Shown here: positions 36,890 through 48,902 of the stretch, in pieces
Position numbering within the stretch: the first letter of the stretch is position 1
Layout: every line of letters starts with the position of its first letter
NCBI GenBank assembly: GCA_023653785.1
Contig: JAMKCH010072445.1
Coordinates: 62,001-126,000, forward strand
Source of the DNA: Ophioderma brevispina
Taxonomy: Eukaryota > Echinodermata > Ophiuroidea > Amphilepidida > Ophiodermatidae
DNA length: 64,000 nt
Direction of reading: 5' to 3'
Notes under the pieces: model-generated
Seen by the model: the letters and a program-made list of their open reading frames with translations, nothing else
Database searches by the model: none
Told to the model about the DNA's origin: nothing
Made by a program: the position numbers and the translations under genes

Positions 36890-39640
36890 CATATTTATTG
36901 ATGGTTTGCATTCAATTGAGTTGCTGACGTGAAGTCAATTGTTTTCAACACGAAAGCATATTTCAGTGTTCAAATTCTTGTTCCACAACATATGAATGAG
37001 TGCTACTCATATAATATTTACATTTATGATTATTCAATAAAACTGCGTCGTATGTTGAAGGTCAAGCAATACATGATATTATTCAAGATGGATTGGAAGA
37101 ATCACTTTTTACTCTTACCCCCCACTCAGAAATATTTTATATATATATATATTATCTCCCCCCCGATAGTTCAAATGGGACTGTGCCAACCATAATTAAA
37201 TGTGTTATGATATGAAACTCGCACAATGCAAATTAATGTTGAAAAGTCACAATAAAACATGTTATTTGGGGCGATTTTGAAAAACAAAATGGCTGCAGTC
37301 TTAATGTTCCTATAATCTAGCTTTATCCTTTCCAGATAGTTGTAGGTGTTAAATACAAGTTTTGGCCATAAAACTAGCTTCCTAGCACATTCAAAACTCG
37401 AGTTATGATTTGTAAATAATATACCACAAATGGCAGCCATTTTGATAACAAGATGGCCCCGTCCCATGGGAATTCTCCATCAAACTTTTTCTTGATTTCT
37501 ATGGGACCTAATTAAGGTATCTAAATAGGTGTCATGCTTTAATCATTGAAATCCCACGGGGTTCCACACTCTTGACTATGACCTGAGAAAAAATATAATG
37601 TGGTATAGGTTGCAACGCGTACCCAAGCAGCCAATTGCATCGTATATCTTGATGTACATAGATGTCCCAGAAAACTGAACTTATTTTGACACGGGCTCTA
37701 ATCAAATGAAAATATCACGATTGCAGTGGTGTTTCCTGAAATTTTAAAATTTCTGGAGTATCCTTCGTTAACCGTTGAAAAAAAATAATTAACGATGATG
37801 ATTTCGTTTTTAAACTAGACGCGGTCAAAGGAAGGTATGACTGGAACCGATTTACCTTTTTCATTCTTACTTCTTGCGCCGCCTTTTTTAAATATGGTAT
37901 ACTTGCTCGTATGCCAAAATGAGTATGTCACCCAAACGGGGACACTAAGCGGGCTGCACCCGTTTTGACAGTTTTTAAATATGCGATTTGAGTGTGTAGA
38001 CGTTTGAGTATATTTCCAAAAGTAATCCAGTTTAACCACCCACCCCCCCCCCACGTAAAAAGAAGGGATATAGTTAGTGGGACAAAATACTAAAAGGATT
38101 CGAAACTCGTACATGGATGGATAAAAAACAGTCATCATTCATGGACCGATCGTGTTTAAGAGGCAATGACACATTTGAAAAAAAATCCACTCAGTACAAT
38201 ATCTAGGTCCTCTTAAATTGGTGTGAAAAGCAAATGTGGATTGCGATCAGTATTCATATACGAGCGGGTATCAAAAGTTTTAAACATCACCAGAAAGGAT
38301 AGAGCACATAAACGTAATAATTTATTTTGTGATCCTAAGGCATCTTTACATAGTTACCGTGCAAAGTCACACATTTTTCCACAACTTTTTAAACTGACTG
38401 TCCATCTATACCGCATTGTAGAGATCTCGATTTCGAAAGATTCAGAGTCCTTACGAATCTCACATAGTCAACCGTCCAGAGTCACCAGTTCTCCCACCGT
38501 TGCTGGACACTGCGCATGCCACCACTGTAGAAGTCCTCAGATTGTGGTAAAAACCAATGTTCCACCTCTTCAATGACTTCATCAGTGTCATTCAAATCCC
38601 CTACCCGGCAGTGAATTTTCATCTGTGGGAACAAGTTGGAATCACTTGGGCTGGATCAGGATCCTGTCCCAAAAGAGCCCAAATTCTGCTTGAACAGGGT
38701 ACACCGATGCATACCTCTGGGGGAGAATGTCTGCCAAAGCGCGGAACCCACCGTGCTGACATCTTAAGCCATGTGTAGTTGGTTGTGAATAATATTCCAC
38801 ACATGCCATCAACTGAGATCAGTGTCATGCATGGTCGTGATGAGGAGTCACTCGTCGTCTTCATGATAAGATCCTCTTACTTTTTTCACTGTGGGCCGCA
38901 TTGTCCGAAAGTGATGGGCGTCCACTTCTTGGTATCGTGTGTAGGGAATGTGGCCAGTTTGAATATTCTTTTCCAATATTTAACCGTGATATATGACGGG
39001 TAATTATCACCGTAGACAAGCCTTCATGTTCATTCATAGATTTGCTGGGTACTGTAACCCTTCAAATGCCGGACGCGTTTGTCTGTATTTTCTCTATCAG
39101 TGCAGGTTATGTGGTTAGCAGAGCAGGTTTTTGGGACATCTATCTACTCTTGCACTGCTGTGATGTTATTAAAACTTTTTATATTCGCCTCGTACAATCT
39201 AAGTAATAATCCCCCGATTCAATATCATATTACAACTTCAAACAGAAGAATATTGTTTAATTAAAATGTGAAACTCAACTAGAAACACAACTAGCTTTAA
39301 ACCTTAACTTTCCAAAAGCATTAGGTCCTTTTTTTTAGCTAGCCACAGCCTAGAATTAACAGTCTTTCGAAAGTCGGGTCATGCCTACAGCAGGTGGACA
39401 TAAAAATAATGAAGAGTTCTACCTACAAAAACGTCAAGCCTACATTTTAGCTGATTGATTGAAGGGTGAGCTAGCTAAACGACCGTGCCTTGGGATATAT
39501 GTTACTATCCATGTGAGGATGCTTACTGGATTTGTCATGTTATATGATAAGATGGGTGGACAACATAGCCAAGAGAAATTAAAGATATGGGGTCACAGAT
39601 GACCGATTGATGTTGGTCCATGGAAGATGTCGTGGAGGAT
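36890..39640 (+). repeat. Left arm of a large inverted duplication
   Basis: Segments match the reverse complement of 45690-47850 in collinear order. 36890-37060 pairs with 47690-47850 (ATGTTGTGGAA.AAGAATT.G, AACACTGAAATATG). 37590-38200 pairs with 46500-47080 (CATACCTTCCTTTGA.CGCGT, TGTACATCAAGATA.AC, CAATCCNTTTAGTATTTTGT type blocks). 39180-39640 pairs with 45690-46130 (TCAGCTAAAATGTAG, TTATTTTTATGTCCACCTGC). Identity is moderate, so the duplication is old. The stretch 38200-39180, with the mariner remnant, is longer than its partner. Confidence 0.85.
38455..38865 (-). pseudogene. Decayed mariner-type transposase fragment
   Basis: Minus-strand translations in shifting frames give mariner hallmarks in the right order. 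A helix-turn-helix end reads VWNIIHNQLHM, leading into KMSARWVPR (38780-38740). Then SPSDSNLFPQMKIH (about 38660-38610) stands for the SPSDFHLFP-type block that carries the third catalytic Asp. The C-terminal NDTDEVIEEVEHWF, FYSGGMRSVQQRW and VDYV follow, ending near 38460. The central catalytic part between KMSARWVPR and SPSD is largely deleted, and frames are broken. Tc1/mariner transposases use a DD34D/E triad; here only the C-terminal Asp region remains. It sits in the left arm only. Confidence 0.85.
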
Positions 39641-41669
39641 GTGAGGTGATGTATGTCGTATGTTGTGTTTATTTATATTGTGCTTTTTACCTTTTTGCTT
39701 CTTTCACATTTTCTTTCCTTCTTTTATATATCATTTTTTATTTCTTTTATTCTTTTTTATTTTCCTAATCTTGTTCAGTGTCCCTTGTGCTTCTATATAA
39801 ACAAAGGAAAAGAACAGGAAAAACAGAAAAAATTTATGATAAATGTTGCTGATGTACAGGCTAGCTTTTAGGCATGGCCTATAAGCACACGACGCGAAAT
39901 TTATAATGCGCTAAAATGTGAAATTATATGAAAACCAAAGACGAAAATTGCTTGTATATTAAGATGATGAGCCAGGGATACGTCTAAAATTTAAATTGAT
40001 TTTTTTGACGAAAATTACATGAAAATAAGGTTATTTATTGATCAAAATATTTATGTAATTGACCTAAGACCCGGCAAAGACGAAACTGTTTTAAACACAC
40101 GCACATTTACCGTTTTTTTGGAACAAAAAAAAACAACAACGAGCCTATATGCATATATTAATGAAACACGTTTTAAACTAAATGGAAAAACCTATAATAT
40201 ATATAAAATATATAATGAAATTTAATTTATTTATCATTAGTCTCCAAGATTTTTAGAAAAGCAACTATATCTCCGGCATACCTAATTGCAAAAGTTGTGA
40301 GCCTTGACCTTGAAAAATATTATTAAATTCTATTTATTTTTCTGCCTTTACCTTATGAGATATTACTCTGAGTGGTCACGGTAGGTCACATAAACCCATA
40401 AGAATTATTGGACCACTCATATTCAAAAGAACAGCGATGAAGAGAGTGAGAGAAAAAGCGACCCGAAGGAATATTGGCCGGGTATTTATATCTAATAATA
40501 TTTTCCACACGATGTATTACAAATTTGTAAAGTCAAATGACACTTCACTAAGGGACCGATCCAAAACTCTCATTTTCTTACTTCAAACCGTTCATCTATA
40601 GTGCCCCATCGGGAACTATTTAAATTATAAGATAAAATCTTACAGATTCAACTTGAAATTTATTAGATTTATATTTTAAATCTAAAGAGATTATAGTCCA
40701 CATGTAACGATATAAATTAGCAATCTAAGTAATTTTGAGAGTCTCCCGAATAATCATAAAAATAATTGTGATGTGGGTTAGTTGACCTCTCCCTTCATAT
40801 TTCATAGTAATTGGGAAACATTTAATGAATACACGGTAGAAGGGTGGACATAATAAAGCTCAATAGATGTCCATAGATAATATATATTTAAACTTTCCAA
40901 AATTGACTTCGGTCAATGAAAGGTGGGTGGGGTCAAGTAAATTTATATATATATGCATTTCATCCGAGGGGCCCACAAGGATAAATTTTTGTACCAAAAT
41001 AGGGGTTGGGGTGACAGTGGTAAATTTTGAAACAAAAATAGGGTTTGTGGGCGACATTTTCAAATTGGGTCTTGGGTAACAGCGATGCTTAAAATCGGGG
41101 TCTTAAGAGAAACACTAGCACATTTGAAAAAATAGTGCGCCCTCTAGAATGTCAAAATTGAGGTTTTGCATGGTTGTGTAAACTTTTAATACATTCAGCC
41201 TAAACAGAAAACGATTTTATAATTAATGTCGCCGGCGAACATTAATTCAGCAGACGACGCCGGAAATGGCATGCAACACGGTTAGAATTGATTCTCGAGC
41301 ATGCATATTGTTTGACCGATCTGTGACCTTTGTTGGTTTAATATCAATGAGTATACAAGTCTACGATATTCATGTAATCAGAAGACTTTGGTTGATAAAG
41401 TTACGGTAGGTTAACTTAAGAGTTAGCCTACAAATTCCATGGATGTCTTTAGCCTATTATTAATGTCCATATCTGGTTTGGAGCATGTGATTTTTATGTG
41501 TAAAATCTATCTCTACTCTTCCAATGGCCTAGACTATCATTTGCGAGCAATCGAAGAAATTTCATATTTTCTGAAATGTACCGCTTTAAAGCTCTTTAAC
41601 AGCCTTACATACGCGTTACCTCCAAGATGGGAGTGCCCCTCGGGTATCTCATAAAACGTTTTCTTTTTA

Positions 41670-41820
41670 GAGAATAAAATATATCATTTGTTGTTTTGCC
41701 TATCTAATATCTGTCATATTGGATGGGCAGTCCAATATTTTGAGTAGTGGATGCCGGCGCAGCCGGTATCCACACGATATTAGATAGGCAAAACAACAAA
41801 TCTCATCTTTTATTCTCATT
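41670..41820. repeat. Nested hairpin (MITE-like) with 42-bp outer arms
   Basis: Outer arms carry GAGAATAAAA and TTTGTTGTTTTGCCTATCTA...ATATC on the left (41670-41712) and their near-perfect complement on the right (41776-41818). Inside is a second, perfect stem, GTGGATGCCGGC / GCCGGTATCCAC, around a 3-nt GCA loop with one mismatch. A related CTATCTAATATCGTCTC sequence lies at 41988. No coding capacity. Confidence 0.8.
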
Positions 41821-42609
41821 CTTATTTAGTTTTGGTTACTTTAAACACCGAAAATATTTTTATTTCAATAACAATTAGTTAAAAGGGCAAAAATATGCCC
41901 CCGCTGCCAAAAATGAACCAACCCGTACTAGCTGCGTGCACTGCGTAACCTTATACACTCGCGCGTAAACACTTACGTGACGACGCACTATCTAATATCG
42001 TCTCATATAAGATAGGCGGCAACCAATGATATTGCGTGTTTCCTTACTAAACCCCTCCCACTGAATAAGAATATAACGGTCTACCTGAAGATGAACCTAA
42101 GGGGTGGCTTCAGAACTCAAACCCCGGATGAACGCGGTTTATTTTCGGTTGAACCGCGTCTCATTGTTTAGAATAGGCACGCTCAAGGTAAACACTGCAT
42201 GAAATCAATAGCTTATCGATCGCCGGTTGCATATGGCGCTGTGAAATTTAGGCTACGTCATCCTCGGTCAATACGTCATACTGCATAAATTAAAAGTCCA
42301 TATTAGGTAGCTCATCGAAATTGGTGGCGCTATTACTATCGATATCGAAATCAGGGCATTTGTACAATTTCACTGCCTGGATAACTTTTTTTTATTTAGC
42401 TGAAGCCATTGTAGTCCAGTATTTTTATGATTTGATCCAAAACAAATTGCAAAAGAAACAATTTTGGTGTTAGTGTACTGTGATATTGCCCAAAAATAAT
42501 ATATCGAAAGTTTACCAAAATCAACATAGTGGAACATGTAGAAAGAAGTGGGAAACGTTTGTACAGGGGTAAAACATTAGAGTTGTTCGAATTGATTTAA
42601 AAGATATAC

Positions 42610-43060
42610 CAATTTATTGGGCTACTACTAAGGTTTAAAAGGGTATAGTTTGCCCTGTCTATGATCTATGGTTTTAGTACAATAGGCACATAACAGTTCA
42701 AGGTCACCCTGGGCTAGAATCTACAGAATGGTCCGATTTTGTAAATCGTTCATTTGGGCACAATAGATAAGTAATAATTCTTTGTTCGATAGTTCTATAT
42801 AAGAATTACAGACCTAAGGTAGTGACCTCCCATAGACCTTGTAGCCTCCAGTCACATTTTGCATTCCAATGTAACGACTATCATAGATTGTGCAAGCAAT
42901 ATACTTTTGGTTCCTGTACCATTAGACGAACAATTTGACACTTTTTTTTATAACGAACGGAGATTTTACCCCATTGTGACCTTGAACCTATTTTGACTCA
43001 TAACTGCAGATAGGGCAAACTATACCTCTTTTATTTCCTTGAAAGGTGACGAACACGTTG
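42610..43060. repeat. Inverted-repeat element with GTATAGTTTGCCC arms
   Basis: The left arm (42630-42720: AAAGGGTATAGTTTGCCCTG ... GTTCAAGGTCACCCTGGG) is the complement of the right arm (42965-43050: CCCCATTGTGACCTTGAACC ... AGGGCAAACTATACCTCTTT). The ~240 bp interior is unrelated. Another single arm is at 21735-21805. This is MITE-like in form; terminal duplications are not resolved. Confidence 0.7.
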
Positions 43061-43105
43061 GTCAAAACGCACCCTTTTCATATTTTGACCCATGTATAAA
43101 CCTAA

Positions 43106-43118
43106 CCCCCCCCCCCCC
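43106..43118. repeat. Poly-C run (13 bp)
   Basis: Thirteen consecutive C. This is one of several G or C homopolymers in the window (also 20251-20263 and 38041-38051) whose lengths may be unreliable. Confidence 0.9.
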
Positions 43119-43866
43119 ACTTCCCACTTAAAAATACACATTCCACTCCTTTGATTTTGGTGTCTTTTTGATATGTCGTTCATAAAGGTTTTCTCGATAC
43201 TGGAGATAGTGATTCTTTTGCAATTAGTTTTGGGTTAAGGTATCATTTGTTCTAATTTGACTGGCCTATTGGGAGCGTCAGCCATGACCTCATCTCATAC
43301 TAAGAAGCGTCAATTACCTGCATTACCTGCACCCATACCTTGGGTTAGATTTATATTGCAACTAGATCTAACAAGAAAAAATAACGCTACCTTCCTTTTT
43401 TTACGGTAATCGTCAGCTTTTCCTTTAGGGACTTCAGGGATATATGATCTTTCTGAAATCAAAGTATAAACACTTTTTATGAATAGAAGAAGCCATTTTG
43501 ATGGCTTTAAAAAACATTAGAAAACAACAGAATTTTGAAAACGAAACAGCTGTTCCTGCAAAATGACAAATGTGCAGATACGACTTCATTGTACTCACAT
43601 GACGACATTTATGTCGCCAAGTAAAACCAAAATACCTTTGTTAAATGTTTGTTAATTAAACTCGTAGCTTTTGAGTTATATACAAATATATATACGCCTA
43701 GTTAATTTTATGATTTGAACTATAACTCATATTAAAAATGTCACAAAAATTAAAGCCACAATCAGTATTTTTTTCAAAATTCAAAATGCCCATTTTGTCT
43801 CTTAATTGCTAGTGTTAGGTCATGTCAACATCTTATAATTACTGTTCTTTGTGAAAAGCGGTTTTG

Positions 43867-43913
43867 AAGATGCCATTTACGACTGTTTAATAAACAGTCG
43901 TAAATGGCATCTT
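43867..43913. repeat. Perfect 47-bp palindrome
   Basis: The 23-nt left arm AAGATGCCATTTACGACTGT.TTA is followed by one A and then its exact reverse complement ending GGCATCTT. There is no mismatch and practically no loop, and no extension beyond the ends. As RNA it would form a 23-bp hairpin. Confidence 0.95.
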
Positions 43914-44867
43914 AAGGTAGAAAGATCCTATCACACTAAAGTCTTAATTTTAACATTTTCCATGTCTTTTCATACATAATATTAAAGTATATGTGGAATT
44001 ATGTGCAATCCGACACTTTCTGAATAAATTATGCAAATGAGAGATCCAATATGGCCGCCAATGGGTGCCATTTTGAAGACATTTTGATGCGTTCTCCTGA
44101 CCAAAGTGTACCACCTATCAACATAAAACTTGGAATTTATGATAATTACACAATTTGCCTTGTACTGACGATTTTATTTTTTCTAATAATGAAAAGGTTT
44201 TGATTAATATTCAAAAATATGAAAATTACATGAATTTCACAGCTCATTAATATGTTTAATGCTAATAACTCCAAATCGGGGTAGACTTTTAAAAATAAAA
44301 AAACGTCAGTACAAGCAGTATCATCCAATGAACAACTCTGGCAAATGGCATTTTATTTGAAGAAACAAAACTGGAGATATTGTGCATCAAAATGACACTT
44401 TGGTCCAAAAATAGAAACTGAGAAATAGGCAAAAATAGGTTTTCGGATACTTACTGGTCAATTAACATCACCAGTGTTCTTGCAGCCATTACATTACTTT
44501 CCTTAACCCCTATGTAAAAAGAGGTTGTATTTCCTGATTCCCTGGTCTGTATAGAACAAAAGTTTTTGTTTCCATTTTTTAAATTTCTGTAAGTTTTTGC
44601 AAAAAGATCCGTAACTAGTTTAAACGCGTTGACTAGCGAAACAAACATATTTAAAATATGGTAATTAACATTTGGATTTTAATGTTGAAATAAGTACTAA
44701 AAAACTGGACAAACAGAAATTGATTTCTCTAAGGAAAAAAACATTTTTGATTATGAGCTTTCTACCTGATAAAGTCGGATTCCGACTTTTATGAGTAAAT
44801 TAAAGTTATAAAAATATCATTTCTTGACAAATAACGACCATGCCAATCATATTATTCGTATCTCCCG

Positions 44868-45462
44868 TTGGATATGGAAACTCTCTCTCAAGGTACTACA
44901 GAAAAGAATCTTAAAAAACTTCAACGCATACAAAACAGAGCCGTCCGTCTATCTGTGGCTTAAATCGTCGTGATCATGTTTCTCCCTGACCGTTGCTGAG
45001 TTACACGGGTTCTGTTAAAGAACGCATAATTTCCAAACTGCTTACATCATCATCAGTGTGTAACGGTTAGCTACAAACCTATTTAATGGATGATATAATT
45101 GTACTCATCTTTTAATACCAGTCACCGTTTACTTCGATCCTCTCTCGATAGTACTAGACTCCACATTCCAAATACAAAACGCTGCATCGGGGATTCAGGT
45201 CTTTTCAGCATTCGCTCAGAGCCCCGTATGTGGAATGTGCTCCAACAGCATATTCGTGAGGCGTCTACTCTCACCAGTTTCAAAAATTCCTCAAATCCCA
45301 TTTCTTTCCTTCTGATAACATGGTATTGCATATTAATGAGTGCATTTGCTTATTTTTGTTTGTATCATTAATTTTAGTGTAGGCCATTTTTAATGCGTCT
45401 TTGAAATTCCCCATGATAAGGCGCAATATAGAATATTGTATGTAGGTATGTATGTAAATACG
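44868..45462 (+). pseudogene. Third LINE 3' fragment (reverse transcriptase C-terminus and tail)
   Basis: Broken frames read GTTEKNLKKLQRIQNRAVRL (near 44895-44955), a degenerate thumb block, then LRSSLDSTRLHIPNTKRC, GLFSIRSEPRMWNVLQQHIR and SLTSFKNSSN-like residues up to about 45300. This is the conserved C-terminal end of CR1/L2/Jockey-like reverse transcriptases. The 3' end has TAAGGCGCAATATAGAATAT and a GTATGTAGGTATGTAT microsatellite tail (45425-45460). Stops and frameshifts make it non-functional. It sits at the inner edge of the right arm. Confidence 0.85.
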
Positions 45463-45689
45463 GTGTGTACCTTAACCACTTACAGGGGTCTTTACTACAA
45501 ACAATTTCAAGACATGGATTTGTTTTACATTTGAGAATCGCTGATATGGCTTTAATGCGTATTTTTTCACTTCCAAGACATGTTCCTTCAGTTTCATATT
45601 CCCATGATCGTCCAAACTATTGGGCAAAACGAAATGCGAGAGATAGCAATCCACATATGTACCCTTAACGAACAACATCTGGTAATGGA

Positions 45690-47850
45690 ACAACACCACG
45701 GTCGTCATCTCTGACCCATAGTTATTTCTTCTTCGCCGTGTTGTCCACCCATCTTATCCATATAACATGACAATTCCAGTGAAGACATCCTCACATGGAT
45801 GAGTAAAATATATCCCAAGGACATGGTAAGTCAGCTTGCCAATCAATCAGCTAAAATGTAGGGCTATGACATTTTTGTGTGTAGACTCTTTCATTATTTT
45901 TATGTCCACCTGCATGTGATGCATGTGCACGACTTTACAAAAGACTATATAATTTAGGCTGTGGGCTGTGGCCTAAAATGAATCTTTTCTTGAAAAGTTA
46001 AGGTTTTAAAGCGAGTGTGTCTGACTAGTACAAAGTTACCTTGTATCCAGTTTAGAAAAAATTCTTCCTTTGAAGTTGTAATGATGATATTGATCGTGAG
46101 GATTAATTAATTACATTGTATATGAATACTGATCGTAATCCATAATTGCTTTTCACTAATTTAAAGGTTCCAGGAAATGAGATGATAAACCTACTCCAAA
46201 TCTTTATGGGACATTCCATTCCAATAAACAGGGCCCAGAAAAAAAATACACTGACATCATTAGTGAAACTATTGATTTTCAGTCAGTGTCATGAATAGAT
46301 TCACACCAGTCACCTGGAATTTTCTATTACTCTCTGAAAAATCAATGATACCACAAAATGATGTCATCACCAACCCAAATATTGAATGCTTTCTGGTCCC
46401 TCCTTGTAGACTTGACACAAACCACATCAATTCTATTTGCATTTCCTGGGACCTTTTTGAGTCTCAGAATTTAGACAGTTTCCTTAAAGATCTGGATATG
46501 CTAAGCAATTACATTTTTTTCAAATGTACCAGTGTCTCTTAAAACACATAATGCTCACCATATTATGATGAAGTGTTGTTCATGTTCGAAATTCGAATCC
46601 CTTTAGTATTTTTGTCCCAATAACTATATACCTTCTTTGTACGGGGTGTTTATACAGGTTACCCTTTGTCAAATATAATCAAAACATAGGCCTATACACT
46701 CCAGAATTGCAGTATTTTAAAACTGCAAGACAGGTACAGCTGGATAGTGTATCATTTGTGTCCCATATAAAACTTACACGTGCAAGTATACCCCATTTTA
46801 AAAAGCGGGTAAAAAGTATGACTTGAAAAATGCAAATCTGGTTGATCGGGTTCTAAACATACCTTCCTTTGATCGCGTCTAGTTGAAAACCAAATAAGCA
46901 TCGTAATATTTTTTCACAGGTAAACGGAGAATCTTCAAAAAGTATTTCAAAAGTTCAGAAATCACTGAATCGGAGATTTAAAAATATGCGATTAAAGCCT
47001 TAGCCCAAATAACAGCGTTTCAGGTTTTCTGAGACACTCTGTACATCAAGATACACAGTTTTGCACATGCGAACAACACTATTGTCATAGGGAGTGTATT
47101 GTTTGAATCCACCATTTTTGAGGTGGAAGTGATCTATGAACCATGCACCCACCTGCTTTGCACCTGGACAACATTTCTAGTATGGTCAGTGAGTGTATGG
47201 TTGATCAACCATCTGTGAGGTGGAAGTGATCGATGAACCATGCACCACATGCTTTGCAGGCTGGACTACATTCTATGGGGCAGTTGAGTGATGATTGACC
47301 CACCATCTTAAGGTGGAAGTGATCCTATGAACAGCATAGATACATCCACATTTTGTTGCACCTGGACCACATTATATATTTTCAGGTGAGTGTATGTTTG
47401 ATCAACATCTTGAGGGAAGTAATCTAGAACTATGATCCACTGGCTTTGCACAGTGACCAAAGTCGTGTATGTCAGGTGAGTTGTATTGTTTGACATAGGC
47501 ATCCAACTGCTTTGCGCCTGGACCACATTTACATATGTTCAGATGAGTGTTATTGCGTTTTTGGATCCACATCTAGGAGGTGGAATGATCTATGAACTAT
47601 ACATCCACCTGCTTGCACGGCCAATTTTATATTTTCAGGTGCGAGTGTATGCTTGAACCCTCAAAGATTGGTTATACCCTTCAATTGAGAAACAAGTTTC
47701 ATTGAATATATAAATGCAAAATCTTTTGGTTTAAATGTTGTGGAATAAGAATTGGAACACTGAAATATGTTGTGTGGTGAAAAAAATGACTTCACTCAGC
47801 AAAATAATGAAGGCCAAACAATCAATAAGTAAATTAAAAGAGACGGATTC
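45690..47850 (-). repeat. Right arm of the large inverted duplication
   Basis: Reverse-complement partner of 36890-39640 (pairings are given there). It is shorter than the left arm because it lacks the mariner-containing insert. It contains its own ~95-bp minisatellite at 47110-47650. A 83-codon open stretch at 46291-46542 is in the part without a clear partner and has no domain. Confidence 0.85.
47110..47650. repeat. ~95-bp minisatellite, about 6 copies
   Basis: Repeating blocks are AGGTGGAAGTGATCTATGAA, CCACCTGCTTTGCACCTGGA, CCACATT and TTCAGGTGAGTGTAT. GGTGGAAGTGATC recurs at about 47122, 47217, 47312, a degenerate copy near 47408, and 47578. Copies are imperfect with short indels. A GT.TTTGATC-type block links units. 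Confidence 0.85.
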
Positions 47851-47859
47851 CTGACATGT

Positions 47860-48440
47860 AATCGGTTTTGGAAGAATACATGAAAATTTATAATCGGTTT
47901 TCTTCACTAAATACATGAAATTGTTAATCGGTTTTCTTCACGAAATACATAAAAAAAAATTGTAATCGGTTTTCTCCCTAAGATACATAAACATTTGGAA
48001 TCGGTTTTCATTCACTAAATATATGAAAATATGTAATCGGTGGCGGCACTAAATAGATGAAAATTGTATCGGTTGTGCACTCATAATGAAAATGTGTAAT
48101 CGGTTTGCGGCAAATAAATACAGGAAAAACTGGAATGGGTTGCTGCGCTAATCCATGAAAAACGGTAGTCGGTTGCTGTGACTTAAATACATGAAAATTT
48201 GTGATCGGTTCGTTACACTAAGATGAAAAATTGTATCGGTTTGCTGCGTAAATACAAGGAAAACTGTTTACTTCAGGGTTGCTGCGCTAATACATGGAAA
48301 AACTGTAGTCGGTTTGCTGTGCTAAATACATGAAAATTTGTAATCGGTTCGCTGCGCGCACTATAATACATGAAAATTTGTAATCATTTTGCTGCACTAA
48401 ATACATGAAAATTTATACATGGGTTTGCTGTGCTACATTA
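47860..48440 (-). repeat. ~35-bp satellite array, right arm (minus orientation)
   Basis: About 16 copies of the complement of the left satellite: TGTAATCGGTTTGCTGCG followed by CTAAATACATGAAAAT. The inner copies (47860-47960) have TTTTCTTCAC in place of TTGCTGCG, and monomers become closer to the left-arm consensus outward. It ends near 48440, where similarity to the left outer flank also stops. Confidence 0.9.
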
Positions 48441-48902
48441 CTCTAAAATGTAAAGCGCAACGCCTGAGAAAAAGCTAATTTTTGGTACGAATTGTATTTT
48501 ATGTTCAGTAAATTCAGGGTGATCCAAAAATTATTTTAAAGAAGTAGCTAAAGAAACATAAAACTACTAGATGATATTTTGCAGGAGGGAAGTAGTTTAG
48601 TGATGACCTGCTATCTGGTATGATAGCAGTCTAATAGAACTGATGGTCTCAAAGACTACGTAGCTAAAAATAAAATTCGTGACAAAAACTACTCCAGCTC
48701 CATGACGCTATTGAAAATTAGCAACGGAAAAAAATACAATCGAACTTTGGTTGGAATAAAGAATCGGACTGGGAAAATGATCATTATTGGCAAATCATTA
48801 TAGCTATCACAGAAATAATAAAAGGGTAGAATGAAAGGGAAGAATCTTCTCATACAACCCTTTATTAGGCTATCGCCTCTATTCTTACCTCTTCTCTTCC
48901 AG

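Larger units (their letters stand above)
39650..45685. other. Spacer between the inverted arms
   Basis: About 6 kb with no transposase, integrase or other recognisable gene. It holds a diverged three-copy GGGTNTTGGG-type repeat near 41000-41090, two foldback elements, a perfect palindrome and a LINE fragment (listed separately). Open stretches of 60-72 codons are chance-sized. Confidence 0.6.

Noticed and set aside
37171..37467. 98-codon minus-strand frame reading KMAAICGILFT near the mariner remnant
   Set aside because: It superficially resembles the CGILFT phrase in the mariner fragment, but the rest shows no transposase motif; the similarity comes from a shared AATAATAT.CCACA phrase.
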